Origin: an uncultured Selenomonadales bacterium
GTDB lineage: Bacteria > Bacillota > Negativicutes > Selenomonadales > Selenomonadaceae
Reading direction: 5' to 3'
Length of the DNA: 64,000 bases
NCBI GenBank assembly: GCA_937877565.1
Contig: CALFJB010000030.1
Location: 44,737 to 108,736 of the forward strand
Part shown: positions 52,689 through 61,909 of the stretch, in pieces
Layout of the letters: each line of letters opens with the position of its first letter
Position numbering within the stretch: the first letter of the stretch is position 1
Made by a program: the position numbers and the translations under genes
Notes under the pieces: generated by a model
Database searches by the model: none
What the model was told of the DNA's origin: nothing
The model's input: only the letters and a program-made list of their open reading frames with translations

Positions 52689-52925
52689 TCAATCACCTTC
52701 CTTTATGTCTTCTATATAAAACCAATAAGCATTTGTATCCGTTGGTGGTGTACTACTTGCGATAATTGCAACACTTTTGCCGGTAAAAGCTGATTGTTCA
52801 GCTATTTCTCGTATCGTATTCAATTTATCTTCCAGACCTTCAACATAATCTGTGTGTGTCGCAAAATAAACAGGCTCGCGGTTGCCTTCTTTTTCTGGAC
52901 CTTTCAGATGGGCTACTTTCGCCAT
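52689..52925 (-). CDS. Short tail-fibre-related protein
   Basis: 78 residues. Same 34-residue N-terminus as the previous entry, then a short divergent tail. Probably a duplicate of a fibre-attachment or chaperone segment. GGAGGTGATG precedes the start. Confidence 0.6.
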   Translation of the reverse strand: MAKVAHLKGPEKEGNREPVYFATHTDYVEGLEDKLNTIREIAEQSAFTGKSVAIIASSTPPTDTNAYWFYIEDIKEGD

Positions 52926-52952
52926 TTATTCATCACCTCCAAAAATAAAAAA

Positions 52953-52977
52953 GGCGGCAAATACGGAATCTGCCGCC
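52953..52977 (-). terminator. Terminator within the tail-fibre region
   Basis: GGCGGCA/TGCCGCC stem, T-run on the - strand, after the 53005 gene. Confidence 0.85.
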
Positions 52978-53004
52978 CTAAATTAAATTTCAATTAAGTA
53001 TCAA

Positions 53005-53706
53005 TCAGGATTGCGGAAAATAAGTTGCAAGCACTGTGCTTACGTCAGAATCTGATGCAATATCGCTTGTGAGGACAATACTGCTTGCCGCAATACCTGT
53101 ATCAACGGCATTGCCGTTGGCGTCAAATTTTGCAATGTTGTTTTCAACGGCGTCAGTATCTTTATCTTGCTTACCGCTAATGTCAACGTGTATGCCGTCA
53201 TCTTGAACTGTAATTGCATTGTTGGCAACCGCAGAAACTTTGAACTCAATTTCTTTGCCGCTAATGGCAAGCACTTTTGAACTATTACCGGCTTTGATTG
53301 TGTAAATGTCAACAAGGTCATAAAGATTCAAAAAACTGTACGTAGTTGAAGTTGTACCATTAGCCGCAGTTGTTTTTACGCCTAAAACTAAAACGGGCTT
53401 GCCGTCCAAATTAGGATTGCTTGTATCTGCGCCATAAGTCGCTGTGCTAAAAGCAAAATTCGGCTCAAAAGTAGTATTTGCCGCGTCAAGCACTAATTCA
53501 GACGGAAAATCTACAGTAAAATCTGCCGCATCAGTTCCTGTAACAGCGTTTTTGTTCTTGTAAAAATTGATTGTACTGCCGCTTACAGCAACTTTTTTAA
53601 TAGCATCAGCCGCAGTAGAAGCTACATCGTTAATGGCTGCGCTTGCGAGGGAAGCCAAATTATCCAACGCACTAAGTTTTACTAATTTTGTCATGTCTGC
53701 ACTCAT
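53005..53706 (-). CDS. Phage baseplate/tail-fibre-like protein
   Basis: 233 residues starting MSADMTKLVKLSALDNLASLA (AAGGAG upstream). Beta-rich with Asn/Asp/Thr, ITVQDDGIHVDISGKQDKDT and a C-terminal NGNAVDTGIAASSIVLTS, typical of phage fibre neck regions. Not assignable to a named family. Confidence 0.55.
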   Translation of the reverse strand: MSADMTKLVKLSALDNLASLASAAINDVASTAADAIKKVAVSGSTINFYKNKNAVTGTDAADFTVDFPSELVLDAANTTFEPNFAFSTATYGADTSNPNLDGKPVLVLGVKTTAANGTTSTTYSFLNLYDLVDIYTIKAGNSSKVLAISGKEIEFKVSAVANNAITVQDDGIHVDISGKQDKDTDAVENNIAKFDANGNAVDTGIAASSIVLTSDIASDSDVSTVLATYFPQS

Positions 53707-53727
53707 TTTAAAAAATCTCCTTTTTAA

Positions 53728-54087
53728 TTAAAAATATTTTCCCAAAATATCGTCAACTTCTTCAGTGGTAGCAACGGAATTATTAACTGTAGTATCGGTT
53801 TCTGAATTTGAATTGCCGTTATTGAAATATTTTCCGAGAATTTCATCAACCTCTGAATTAGTCGCTATCAATTCATTTTCCATATCCTCACCACCCGCCG
53901 CTCCCTTTGCAATAATAATCGCCTCTGCCACTTTTAAAAGGCATTTGGAGATTAAAGCAGAACCAACGCACACTGCGCTTGCAATTTCTTTTTCGCGTTT
54001 GTCAAAATCTTCCTTTGAAACGTAATTTTCGTTGATTATGTCAAATAAATCTTCAACGGCGTTGATTCCGATATATTCTTTTGTCAT
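53728..54087 (-). CDS. Small phage protein with repeated acidic motif
   Basis: 119 residues. A hydrophobic middle (SALISKCLLKVAEAIIIAKGAAGG) lies between two copies of an acidic motif, EVDEILGKYF and EVDDILGKYF. Overlaps the 54084 gene (ATGA). Unknown. Confidence 0.5.
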   Translation of the reverse strand: MTKEYIGINAVEDLFDIINENYVSKEDFDKREKEIASAVCVGSALISKCLLKVAEAIIIAKGAAGGEDMENELIATNSEVDEILGKYFNNGNSNSETDTTVNNSVATTEEVDDILGKYF

Positions 54088-54272
54088 TTTGTCCGCCTCC
54101 GTGATTTACTTGCTTTGAATAAATTTTCCAGTCTTGCACGTGTAAACTCAATGTATTCATCACGTTCGATTGAACTTTCATCAATCGTAAGTACGCCATC
54201 TTCGGTTATATTAAAACCTTCGCCGACTATAACCGCGCCAAGTTTTTTTCGTGTTGCCGGTCTTAATTCCAT
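54084..54272 (-). CDS. Small phage protein, unknown
   Basis: 62 residues from the ATG ending at 54272. MELRPATRKKLGAVIVGEGFNITEDGVLTIDE shows the GxGLxVxxDGxLxV-like pattern common near phage fibre genes. Confidence 0.5.
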   Translation of the reverse strand: MELRPATRKKLGAVIVGEGFNITEDGVLTIDESSIERDEYIEFTRARLENLFKASKSRRRTK

Positions 54273-54285
54273 AATAACCATCGCC

Positions 54286-55452
54286 CTAACAGTTAAAAGT
54301 ACACGCCAACGCGGTTAAATAAGTTGTTTTAGCAAGCCAATCATAAGAAACGGAAATTTCATCGCCTGTTCTTGCAGTTACAAGCAAAGTATCAGTTTTT
54401 TCTTTGAAAATCCAGTTATTGCTACCGACAACTTGAATTGTCTCTGGTCTCGCGTGATGTTCAAGTTTAAAAGCTTGTTGTTTGCCAGTACCAATTCCTA
54501 AAAATTTATCTTCAACTGTGCCGGAATTTTGAATTATTTCAACTTTAAGCGTAACAGTTTTTGAAGTGTTATCGTCCGTAATAAACAATTCAAAATCTTC
54601 TTCAACTTCGCCGTTTCTTTCGTAGGTTGAAGTATGTGGAACTTCCTTGATACTTTCAGAATCTCCGAAAATAACAAAAATTTTAAAATCAGTGTCTTTA
54701 ATATTGGGGTGTCTCAAAATGGCATGAACCCTGTTGACTTCATTTTCAAAAGTGATAGGTTTAGTAACCAAAACGCCCTTGCCTTCAATAGTTGCAGCTT
54801 TACTGCTCTGCCAATGCTGAATTTTCACGTTATCCAAAATCGCAGTGCTTATACCGGGCTTGTCAACTTCAATTTCAGCTTTAAATCGTATCGCCTTAGC
54901 TTTGCCGATTATTTTATCGTAGCGGATATAATCGCTCCACTCGTTGGCATCATTTTGAACAGCTGCATATAATTCTACAGCTCCGCCGCTACTTTCGCGT
55001 TTTGAAATGTCAATGTCGGTAATTCCAACAGCGTCATCGCCCAACATAAAAACTTGGCTGTAGAAAATATCTTTCTTAATTTGAGAATTTTCTCCGATTA
55101 AATCAAATTTATTTAAAGCAGGAAGGTCAGCATTATTTCCAATTTGCATTGCAACCGCAACATCAATCATTTTGCCGCTAAATGCCGTTAATTCGTTTTC
55201 AGTTAATACCATTAATTCATCTTTGGTATTTCCTTCGCTAAGTACAGAATTTGAAGTCAATTCTTGCTCGTCTGCAAAATTCCAAGCACTTCCTGAAAAT
55301 TTACGCCACTTGCCGCCGTCAATGCTTATTAAGTACCTTGTTTGCGTATTTTCCGGTTCTGAAGAATCAATTACAATGCCCGTGACTTTCTCAATGTGCG
55401 AACAATCTATGGCAGTTGCCGCCGTTGTTTTAATAAGTACATTACCAATCAT
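54286..55452 (-). CDS. Large tail/baseplate protein, unknown family
   Basis: 388 residues, beta-rich. MIGNVLIKTTAATAIDCSHIEKV, then long mixed sequence ending in EISVSYDWLAKTTYLTALACTFNC. The RYLISIDGGKWRKFSG segment is common in phage fibre or host-binding proteins. Function inferred from location only. Confidence 0.5.
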   Translation of the reverse strand: MIGNVLIKTTAATAIDCSHIEKVTGIVIDSSEPENTQTRYLISIDGGKWRKFSGSAWNFADEQELTSNSVLSEGNTKDELMVLTENELTAFSGKMIDVAVAMQIGNNADLPALNKFDLIGENSQIKKDIFYSQVFMLGDDAVGITDIDISKRESSGGAVELYAAVQNDANEWSDYIRYDKIIGKAKAIRFKAEIEVDKPGISTAILDNVKIQHWQSSKAATIEGKGVLVTKPITFENEVNRVHAILRHPNIKDTDFKIFVIFGDSESIKEVPHTSTYERNGEVEEDFELFITDDNTSKTVTLKVEIIQNSGTVEDKFLGIGTGKQQAFKLEHHARPETIQVVGSNNWIFKEKTDTLLVTARTGDEISVSYDWLAKTTYLTALACTFNC

Positions 55453-55464
55453 TTTTTCGCCCTC

Positions 55465-56265
55465 CTAGCAAGCTTTACGAAGACGTAAGCCGATATTTCT
55501 AATTTTTTTGTCTACGCGGTCATTGCAAAGATAAAAAGGTCCGCAAAGTGCGTTGTTGTCAATGTAGCCGCTGTTGAAAGCACTGTCACTTTCAAGGCAT
55601 TGATAATCGCCCAAAATACCTTCAACGGCATTAACAGCTTGATTTTTTGCAAGGAATAAATCGCCTAAATCGTAGCTTAAAGTTTTGGAAGTCAATAAAC
55701 TTGAAGGATAGCCACTGCCGGACGCAATAATTTTTGTATCAACCATAGAGCCGTCCATTTTTGAATTGAGAACGCGAATTGTACCTTCTTCAGTAGTTAA
55801 ACCGTAATACCACTGCCCAAATTCTTCGCCGCCCCAAACGTTTTTAATTCCGTGATAAGTTGCGCCCATTTTGCCTTCAACGCCGGACAAAGCTTTTTGA
55901 ATGTTGCTACTGCTAAACTCAATTAACATAAGTCTTGCAAGTAAGTGCATATCATAAATATTGAAAGGCTCGGCGTTGTATTCAGCCGCCTTTGTTTTCA
56001 ATTCGTTGTAGGAAAAACTTCCGGTTATAATATCTTCACCAATAAGCAGTCCGGAATCGTTAATTTTGCCTCTGGTAACAAATGAAGGTGCGATATGATA
56101 ATTTGGCTTGGCTTTATCGCTTATCATATACCCAATATAATCTTCGTAAGTTGCGCCGACAGGTAATTCTTCGTTACGAATCCAAATGTTAGGCAGAAAA
56201 ATATAATTTACGCCGTCAACTTCTCTAAGTTCCATTTGCTTAAAAGGAAAATTTCGTTCAAACAT
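55465..56265 (-). CDS. Tail protein with possible C-type-lectin/FGE-like end
   Basis: 266 residues. C-terminal GYIDNNALCGPFYLCNDRVDKK and GLRLRKAC resemble the ending of C-type-lectin/formylglycine-type folds used by phage receptor-binding proteins. The match is by eye and weak. Confidence 0.5.
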   Translation of the reverse strand: MFERNFPFKQMELREVDGVNYIFLPNIWIRNEELPVGATYEDYIGYMISDKAKPNYHIAPSFVTRGKINDSGLLIGEDIITGSFSYNELKTKAAEYNAEPFNIYDMHLLARLMLIEFSSSNIQKALSGVEGKMGATYHGIKNVWGGEEFGQWYYGLTTEEGTIRVLNSKMDGSMVDTKIIASGSGYPSSLLTSKTLSYDLGDLFLAKNQAVNAVEGILGDYQCLESDSAFNSGYIDNNALCGPFYLCNDRVDKKIRNIGLRLRKAC

Positions 56266-57295
56266 TTAAATCATCTCCTTCAGAATTTACACGAACCCAA
56301 CCTTGCGGAGCAAGTACAATACCCATTGCATCTTCGCCAAGTACAATTTGTCCGTTTGTATCGACAACCGCGCCTGTGAGTTCAAAACCTGCACCATTTC
56401 CAAAATCAATACCTGCGCTTAAACTTTCAGAACTGCTTGCGCCAACAAAATCAATATCAGCGTTCCAAGTTTCAGTGCGCAAAATACCGCCGCCATAAGC
56501 TCTGCCTTCGGTAATTTCTGCGCTGGAGCGGTACAGCCTTGCACGATTATTTTTGTAGTTGTTAATAACGGCGTCAGTAAATAAAATTCTGTAGCCGTTT
56601 TCAATCGTACCGAGATTTTCTTTAATTTGAACTTCTTCGGAAGTTTCGCCGTCAGTCAGTTGATAAACGCCGCCTTTAATCAAATTCTTAGCGTCGGTAA
56701 TATCAACACTGTCATCGCCTAAAATAACTGAAACAATTTCAGCGTTAGTTTGGTCGATAGAAGAAATAATTCCGCTCCTAAAAACTTCAAGAATCATTCC
56801 ATTTTCATCAACGTTCATTTCAGCCGCCTTCATCGCAAGTGCATTAGTCATATTTTGGCGTTCAATTTGAGAAATTTGGCGTCTAAAAATACTTACGTCC
56901 AAAGATTTCAGTTGTTGCATAATTTCAGTATAACGTGATTCTGCATTGTCCGGCAATAAATCCAGTTCGTTGACTTTTTCAGTTAAAGTTTCGATTAGTC
57001 GTCTTAAATAATTTGTACGTCCTACAAGTGCTCTTGCTTGAACATTAGCAATTCCGTTCGCGCCACCAATAATATAATCATTGGTTTTAATTTGATAAAC
57101 TGGCTCGTAAGATACAATTTCTGTTAGATGAGTTATTGCTGGGTCTGAAGTGTCGCCGTAACCTACAATTTCGCCCATATTTATAAGCGATTCAGTCGGC
57201 TCGCCTCCACTTGACGCGACAACAGGTAAAGCCGCCAATAATTGCTCTGTTGTTGTTATTAATCTTTCCAAAGTTTCTTGATTAACTTCGCTCAT
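56258..57295 (-). CDS. Tail/baseplate structural protein, unknown
   Basis: 345 residues: helical N-terminus (LERLITTTEQLLAALPVVA), a coiled segment near residue 120-170 (RLIETLTEKVNELDLL), and a beta-rich C-terminus (AGIDFGNGAGFELTGAVVDTNG). Likely a fibre or spike component. Confidence 0.5.
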   Translation of the reverse strand: MSEVNQETLERLITTTEQLLAALPVVASSGGEPTESLINMGEIVGYGDTSDPAITHLTEIVSYEPVYQIKTNDYIIGGANGIANVQARALVGRTNYLRRLIETLTEKVNELDLLPDNAESRYTEIMQQLKSLDVSIFRRQISQIERQNMTNALAMKAAEMNVDENGMILEVFRSGIISSIDQTNAEIVSVILGDDSVDITDAKNLIKGGVYQLTDGETSEEVQIKENLGTIENGYRILFTDAVINNYKNNRARLYRSSAEITEGRAYGGGILRTETWNADIDFVGASSSESLSAGIDFGNGAGFELTGAVVDTNGQIVLGEDAMGIVLAPQGWVRVNSEGDDLNV

Positions 57296-57310
57296 TTTTT
57301 ACCCTCCCAA

Positions 57311-57760
57311 TTAAAAATGTAAAATCCAATAGCCTTTCAATTCAATATCTTCATATTTTTCAATGACGCCTTGACGCACACGATGAGAAAACATTGTGCC
57401 GTCGGTGCAGAAAAGCCCAAGTTCACGAATTGATAAGCCTACCGCCTCATTGTTGGCTATGAAAAAATTACATTGCACATCACGACCATTAATTTCAACG
57501 CTTGTAAGCGGAAACAGCTGCTGATTTTCCAGTTTAGTATCGTTTATACTTTCCTCTGTACTGCCGCTACCAAGTCCAATGTGTGTGATATAACTTTCAG
57601 TGTAACTGCCAACTTTACCGGCGGCAAGCGCGGCAAGTCGTTTTCGTCCCGCGTCTACTACAAGATTGTGGTCATCAATCTGATTGATAATTTTTTTGTC
57701 ACGGCAAACTTCCAAATGAATTTCGCCTGTGACGGGATACGTTTTGTCCTCAAGTCTCAT
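57311..57760 (-). CDS. Phage tail-collar-like protein
   Basis: 149 residues from the ATG ending at 57760 (CTGGAGGGG upstream). Sequence includes VTGEIHLEVCRDKKIINQIDDHNLVVDAGRKRLAALAAG and THIGLGSGSTEES, then IRELGLFCTDGTMFSH, the pattern of small tail-collar or fibre-initiation proteins of Bacillota phages. It overlaps the DUF2313-like gene by eleven bases. Confidence 0.6.
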   Translation of the reverse strand: MRLEDKTYPVTGEIHLEVCRDKKIINQIDDHNLVVDAGRKRLAALAAGKVGSYTESYITHIGLGSGSTEESINDTKLENQQLFPLTSVEINGRDVQCNFFIANNEAVGLSIRELGLFCTDGTMFSHRVRQGVIEKYEDIELKGYWILHF

Positions 57761-59855
57761 TTTTTCCCCTCCAGTTTTCAAATAAAGTCGGCAAAATTCC
57801 GGCTTGAATTTCAGATAATTGTTGCGTTCGCAATTTGTCAGGCAAAGTAATTTTTCCTTCACCGTCAATATCTATATTATCGCCTATCGTAACAAAACCA
57901 AGTTTATCGGGCGTTGCAACAGGTATTTTTTCCAGATTGTTAAAATCCACAAAAGGTATATCACCATCAAGAGCTGTAAAGTACTCAATGAAATTGTGAT
58001 TTTTTCTGCCACCGTAACGTTCAATTCCATTAAATTGGGCAGTACCGCAAACTTCAACTTTATAAACTCCGTTGTAATTTAAGCCACCGTTAAAACGCCT
58101 TGACGCATTAGCCGCGTACTCAAAATATCCGGCATAAGATAAACTTCCATCAAATTTTGCACGTTTTCTTATAGTCAAATTGCCGTTGCCGTCGTTTGGG
58201 CTAAAATTATCTTCAAAATTAGCTTGTACACTGAAACGCGCTTTTTCTTGAACTTCAGCAACTAAATCGAAATTTTCTACATAAACAAACGGCGGATTAA
58301 CTTTTTCAGCATTTGGATTTAAAAGTGAAAATGTATTGTCAACATCAAATGCAATAACTTCAAATTTTGCTTGAGTGCCGCTACTTTCAAAATTAAATTT
58401 GCCGTTGGCTTTTATAGTACCGTTGAAGTAATTCAAATTACCGCCGCTATAATCTTTAGCACCGTCATATCTGAACGCCTTTGAGATTTTCAGCTTGTTG
58501 CAGTCATCAACTAAATCAGTTGCATCATCACTAATGGTAGCAGTTAAAATTTCAGTCGATTGTTTTTCAGTGGTTACAGGAATAAAATCAAAAAATTCTT
58601 GGTAACGAATATTCCAGTAATTTTCTTTTTCAGGGCGAATATAATTTAGTTTGCCGTCAATGCGGTCGGTTAATATTTCAATTTCAGCTTTAATGCCGTT
58701 GCCGGAAAAATCAAAATTGCCGTCAGCTTTTATTATGCCGTTGAAATAATTCAAGTCTCCGCCATTATATTTAATTGCCCCGTCAAAAACTTGGAAATGC
58801 TTTATTTCCAAATCACCGCCGCTGTCTGTAGGCAATTCAGTTTCGTTAGCAATTATTGCGCCATTAAAAGTTGAAGTGCCATTAAATTGGTCAACGCCAA
58901 CAACTTTTTCATCAATATTTTTAATAAGCTCAAAATTTTTCAATTCGTCCATGCCGTCGTCATATTCAATTTCTTGAGGACGTAAACCGTCATAACGAAT
59001 TGCGCCATTGCAACGAAACTCTTTGTTAAAGGAACTTTTGCCGGTAGATACGAACCACCATTTACAGGGCTTACCAACTTTTTCAGTTTCAGAATCAATT
59101 CCGTTATAAGCTTTTTCGCCGTCAAATTTAATTGAGCCGTCAAGCATATTGGCAATTTTTGCAACAACGTCGCCATTATATTTTGGCGCGTTATACCATG
59201 AGCCGTAAGGAATATTTTCAAAAATTGGGAAGTCTGCGTGCATAAAAAAAGCCCTGCCGTTAATGTCAGTTGCTCTGTCTTCGTCGTCTATATTTTTTAC
59301 GTTATCGGTTTTACCTGTGCCTTCATTTTCTTCATCGCCGTCAATTTCAATGATGTGCCGAAAATCATAAACCAAATGAGCCGGTAACATTTCGTCAAGC
59401 GATTTACGCATTTCATCGACGTAAGCATTTTTACTGGGGATAATAACTTTTATAGTGCCGTCTGTCGGTAATTCGTCAACATAAGTCTTGCCATCATCAG
59501 TAAAAAGATTTACAAGTTTGTTGGTGTTGGCTACAGTCATTGGCGACGCTCCAAGAAGTTTAGCCATAACCTTTGCGCGTCTTAATTCCAAGTCAAGACT
59601 TTCATCTACTGGCAAGCCGAGTTCTTCTTCCCAAACTTTCAAGCCCCAAGTTGCCGTTTGCGGGTGAAACTGTTTTGCAAAATCAATTACCTTTAGTCGA
59701 TATTTTTCATGCTCTTCGCTTAGCGTTCTTTGGGTTTCGGAAAAAGAGGGGTCGTTGGTTAAAAATTTTGGAAGATAAAAATTTACATCGGTTTTATAAT
59801 CCGGCGACCTCAAAAAATGAAACAAATAATTTCGCAAAATCAATTCTTCGTTCAT
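57750..59855 (-). CDS. YmfQ/DUF2313-type N-terminus with repeated YNG baseplate protein
   Basis: 701 residues. The N-terminus (QTATWGLKVWEEELGLPVDESLDLELRRAKVMAKL) is the YmfQ/DUF2313 tail protein. A long beta-repeat region follows, with repeated FDGAIKYNGGDLNYFNG-like units (also FNGGLNYNG, YDGAKDYSGG). The fusion to a fibre-like repeat region suggests a baseplate-fibre adaptor. Confidence 0.7.
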   Translation of the reverse strand: MNEELILRNYLFHFLRSPDYKTDVNFYLPKFLTNDPSFSETQRTLSEEHEKYRLKVIDFAKQFHPQTATWGLKVWEEELGLPVDESLDLELRRAKVMAKLLGASPMTVANTNKLVNLFTDDGKTYVDELPTDGTIKVIIPSKNAYVDEMRKSLDEMLPAHLVYDFRHIIEIDGDEENEGTGKTDNVKNIDDEDRATDINGRAFFMHADFPIFENIPYGSWYNAPKYNGDVVAKIANMLDGSIKFDGEKAYNGIDSETEKVGKPCKWWFVSTGKSSFNKEFRCNGAIRYDGLRPQEIEYDDGMDELKNFELIKNIDEKVVGVDQFNGTSTFNGAIIANETELPTDSGGDLEIKHFQVFDGAIKYNGGDLNYFNGIIKADGNFDFSGNGIKAEIEILTDRIDGKLNYIRPEKENYWNIRYQEFFDFIPVTTEKQSTEILTATISDDATDLVDDCNKLKISKAFRYDGAKDYSGGNLNYFNGTIKANGKFNFESSGTQAKFEVIAFDVDNTFSLLNPNAEKVNPPFVYVENFDLVAEVQEKARFSVQANFEDNFSPNDGNGNLTIRKRAKFDGSLSYAGYFEYAANASRRFNGGLNYNGVYKVEVCGTAQFNGIERYGGRKNHNFIEYFTALDGDIPFVDFNNLEKIPVATPDKLGFVTIGDNIDIDGEGKITLPDKLRTQQLSEIQAGILPTLFENWRGKNET

Positions 59856-60577
59856 GTGAATATCACCGTCCCAAGTACCGGCAATTCTTCATCGTCTAAA
59901 TTTATATTTTCCATTCCGCCGTTAATTCTCAATCCTAAATGGTCGTCTGCCTCGCCTTCAACAATAATGATACTGCTTATTTGAGCGTATGAAACATAAT
60001 AAATTTTTCTCGAATTTACACCCCTGCTTAATATTTTATTGGTTAATTTTTTGAAATATTGTGCTATACCCTGATAAAAATCTGCACTGTTCAGAGTGCC
60101 AATAATTTTAGCCGTAATATCAATCGGCTTAGGTTTAGCTGATACAACTGTAAGCATTGCACCTATAGCGCGTTTTTCTTGAATGTGGTCAAAAACTTGC
60201 TGAATCAGATGTTCGCTTGCCGTTTCCATATTTGAATCAACGATTATCAATTTTACAATATATGGATTAACCATAAGTGATTCAGTTATCATACGTTTCA
60301 ATTCAGATTTTCTTTGCATAACGCCCATAACTTTTGCCATAAAAGGATAAAGTTCAATTCCAAAACCGTGAGTGTAGGCAAGGTACATAAATCTTTCAGT
60401 TTTGAGAGCCTTATAGCACCAAATTTTAACGGCTTCATTTCCTTCAAGCAAAATGTGTTTTCCATTGCCATCATAAATAAAACAGTCGTTATTAAAGTCC
60501 CAAGCATATTCTTTAAACAGTGGCAATTCTGTTTCAGTTGGTGTTGTTTGTACCGCTGCAAATGGATATTCAGCCAT
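59852..60577 (-). CDS. XkdS (DUF2634)-XkdT (baseplate J) chimera
   Basis: 241 residues. Residues ~1-110 match DUF2634/XkdS (FIYDGNGKHILLEGNEAVKIWCYKALKTERF, ending ESLMVNPYI). From VKLIIVDSNMETASEHLI onward the sequence matches the C-terminal part of baseplate J/XkdT (IGAMLTVVSAKPKPIDITAKI). The XkdS C-terminus and about 200 or more residues of XkdT are missing, so a deletion fused two genes in frame. The baseplate is unlikely to be complete. Confidence 0.75.
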   Translation of the reverse strand: MAEYPFAAVQTTPTETELPLFKEYAWDFNNDCFIYDGNGKHILLEGNEAVKIWCYKALKTERFMYLAYTHGFGIELYPFMAKVMGVMQRKSELKRMITESLMVNPYIVKLIIVDSNMETASEHLIQQVFDHIQEKRAIGAMLTVVSAKPKPIDITAKIIGTLNSADFYQGIAQYFKKLTNKILSRGVNSRKIYYVSYAQISSIIIVEGEADDHLGLRINGGMENINLDDEELPVLGTVIFT

Positions 60578-60586
60578 AAAATCACC

Positions 60587-60885
60587 TCAGCTATTTGCGT
60601 TTTCGTAGCCGTCACCATCGCCTTTCATTGGCGTAAATTCAACTAAATCGCCCGCTTTCAATGTGTCCGTTAAAATCCAATTTCCTTCATACGAACTGTT
60701 AATATCGTGTGAATGTACATGGTGTCCGTCGTCTGTAGTTTCTGTGATAATTTCGCCTTTAACTTCACGTTTATAACCTTTGGGCAAATATTCCCTTGCG
60801 GCGTATGTTCTTCGGCTATTTGATGTTGCAGGGCTATCATTTTTGATACTGATTGTTCGGCAGGAGGTATTTCTACGTTAGCCAT
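60587..60885 (-). pseudogene. XkdR-like tail protein, frameshifted
   Basis: From the ATG ending at 60885, MANVEIPPAEQSVSKMIALQHQIAEEH, then a shift near 60807. The other frame continues AAREYLPKGYKREVKG...HHVHSHDINSSYEGNWILTDTLKAGDLVEFTPM. Both parts form one XkdR/DUF2577-like protein that sits between XkdQ and XkdS, as in PBSX. One base is lost. Confidence 0.6.
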
Positions 60886-60898
60886 ATTTATCACGTCC

Positions 60899-61909
60899 TT
60901 ATAATTTGCGTTGGCGTTTATTCGACACTGAAACACTTGCTGTACTTTGAGGAACTCCAACTTTGTTCATTTCGTTTTCAAATTCCAGATCCAATTTCAT
61001 TTCGTGTTGCCCTTCTTTAAAAGTGTGAGTGTCTTGCTTTATCCAAAATTTGCCGTTAAAAAGTCCATCCGTAACTTGTACGCTGTAACTTGAAATTGCT
61101 CGGTAATCACCTATTGCGGTTATGTAGCCACTCCGCTCAACTGTATTATTTTTAAAAATAGCGTCTACTTCTTGTTTCATATCCTTATTCGGATCAGTTT
61201 TTAAAACTGTTTGAAATGCCGAATATTTTTTAATACTGTCGGATTGTGTTTCGTAACCGGTTACGTTTCCTTGTTCATCAAGCAAGGCAACTTTATTGAT
61301 AATTTTTTCAATACTTTCCTCGTATTCGGAATTGATAATATTATTTCGTGAATCCAATACAAAGTTAGCAACGGCAGTGCCTTTTTCGACAACATCTAAT
61401 CTTGCGCCATTCATTATCGGCTGATACAATTTACCATTTTTCTTATTTGCTTCCGTGTAAGCCATCATTATTATCTGATAGCCGGATTTATTGTTGGCGA
61501 TAAAAGAAACAGATACTCCCGCTGATACGATATTACCGGGTATAACTCCGAGTTGCGAACACATTTCACGCGCAATATCAGAAGGCGCGGCGTTTTTGTA
61601 TTCTTTAGTCAAAGTAGACGCCTTCATAACGTGCAAATGGTCAAAGCAAATAAAATGTACATTTCCTTCAGCGCGGTTGCGTTTGTATCTGTAAATGTTG
61701 CCTTCAAAAAAAGAATTGCCGTTTTCGTCAGAGGCAATAACTGTATACCCGTTATCGAAGTTAATAATTGGACATTGAGGGTCGCGGTCGTCTTGCGTAA
61801 AATCAACTTCTAATTTTCTCGCAACATTTATTCTTGAACCGCTCCAAGTAACGTTTCTTACAAGTCTTGATATATCTTGTCTTGCACCGGCAATAATTTC
61901 AATTTTCAT
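60899..61909 (-). CDS. xkdQ: XkdQ-like tail protein
   Basis: 336 residues: KIEIIAGARQDISRLVRNVTWSGSRINVARKLEVDF, then FFEGNIYRYKRNRAEGNVHFICFD and a C-terminal SYSVQVTDGLFNGKFWIKQDTHTFKEGQHEM. Order and motifs match XkdQ/YqbQ, a tail-tube hub protein of contractile-tail phages. Overlaps the XkdP-like gene by four bases. Confidence 0.78.
   Translation of the reverse strand: MKIEIIAGARQDISRLVRNVTWSGSRINVARKLEVDFTQDDRDPQCPIINFDNGYTVIASDENGNSFFEGNIYRYKRNRAEGNVHFICFDHLHVMKASTLTKEYKNAAPSDIAREMCSQLGVIPGNIVSAGVSVSFIANNKSGYQIIMMAYTEANKKNGKLYQPIMNGARLDVVEKGTAVANFVLDSRNNIINSEYEESIEKIINKVALLDEQGNVTGYETQSDSIKKYSAFQTVLKTDPNKDMKQEVDAIFKNNTVERSGYITAIGDYRAISSYSVQVTDGLFNGKFWIKQDTHTFKEGQHEMKLDLEFENEMNKVGVPQSTASVSVSNKRQRKL

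Noticed and set aside
55465..56265. A diversity-generating retroelement target (C-type-lectin-like end)
   Set aside because: No reverse transcriptase or template repeat is visible in the window.
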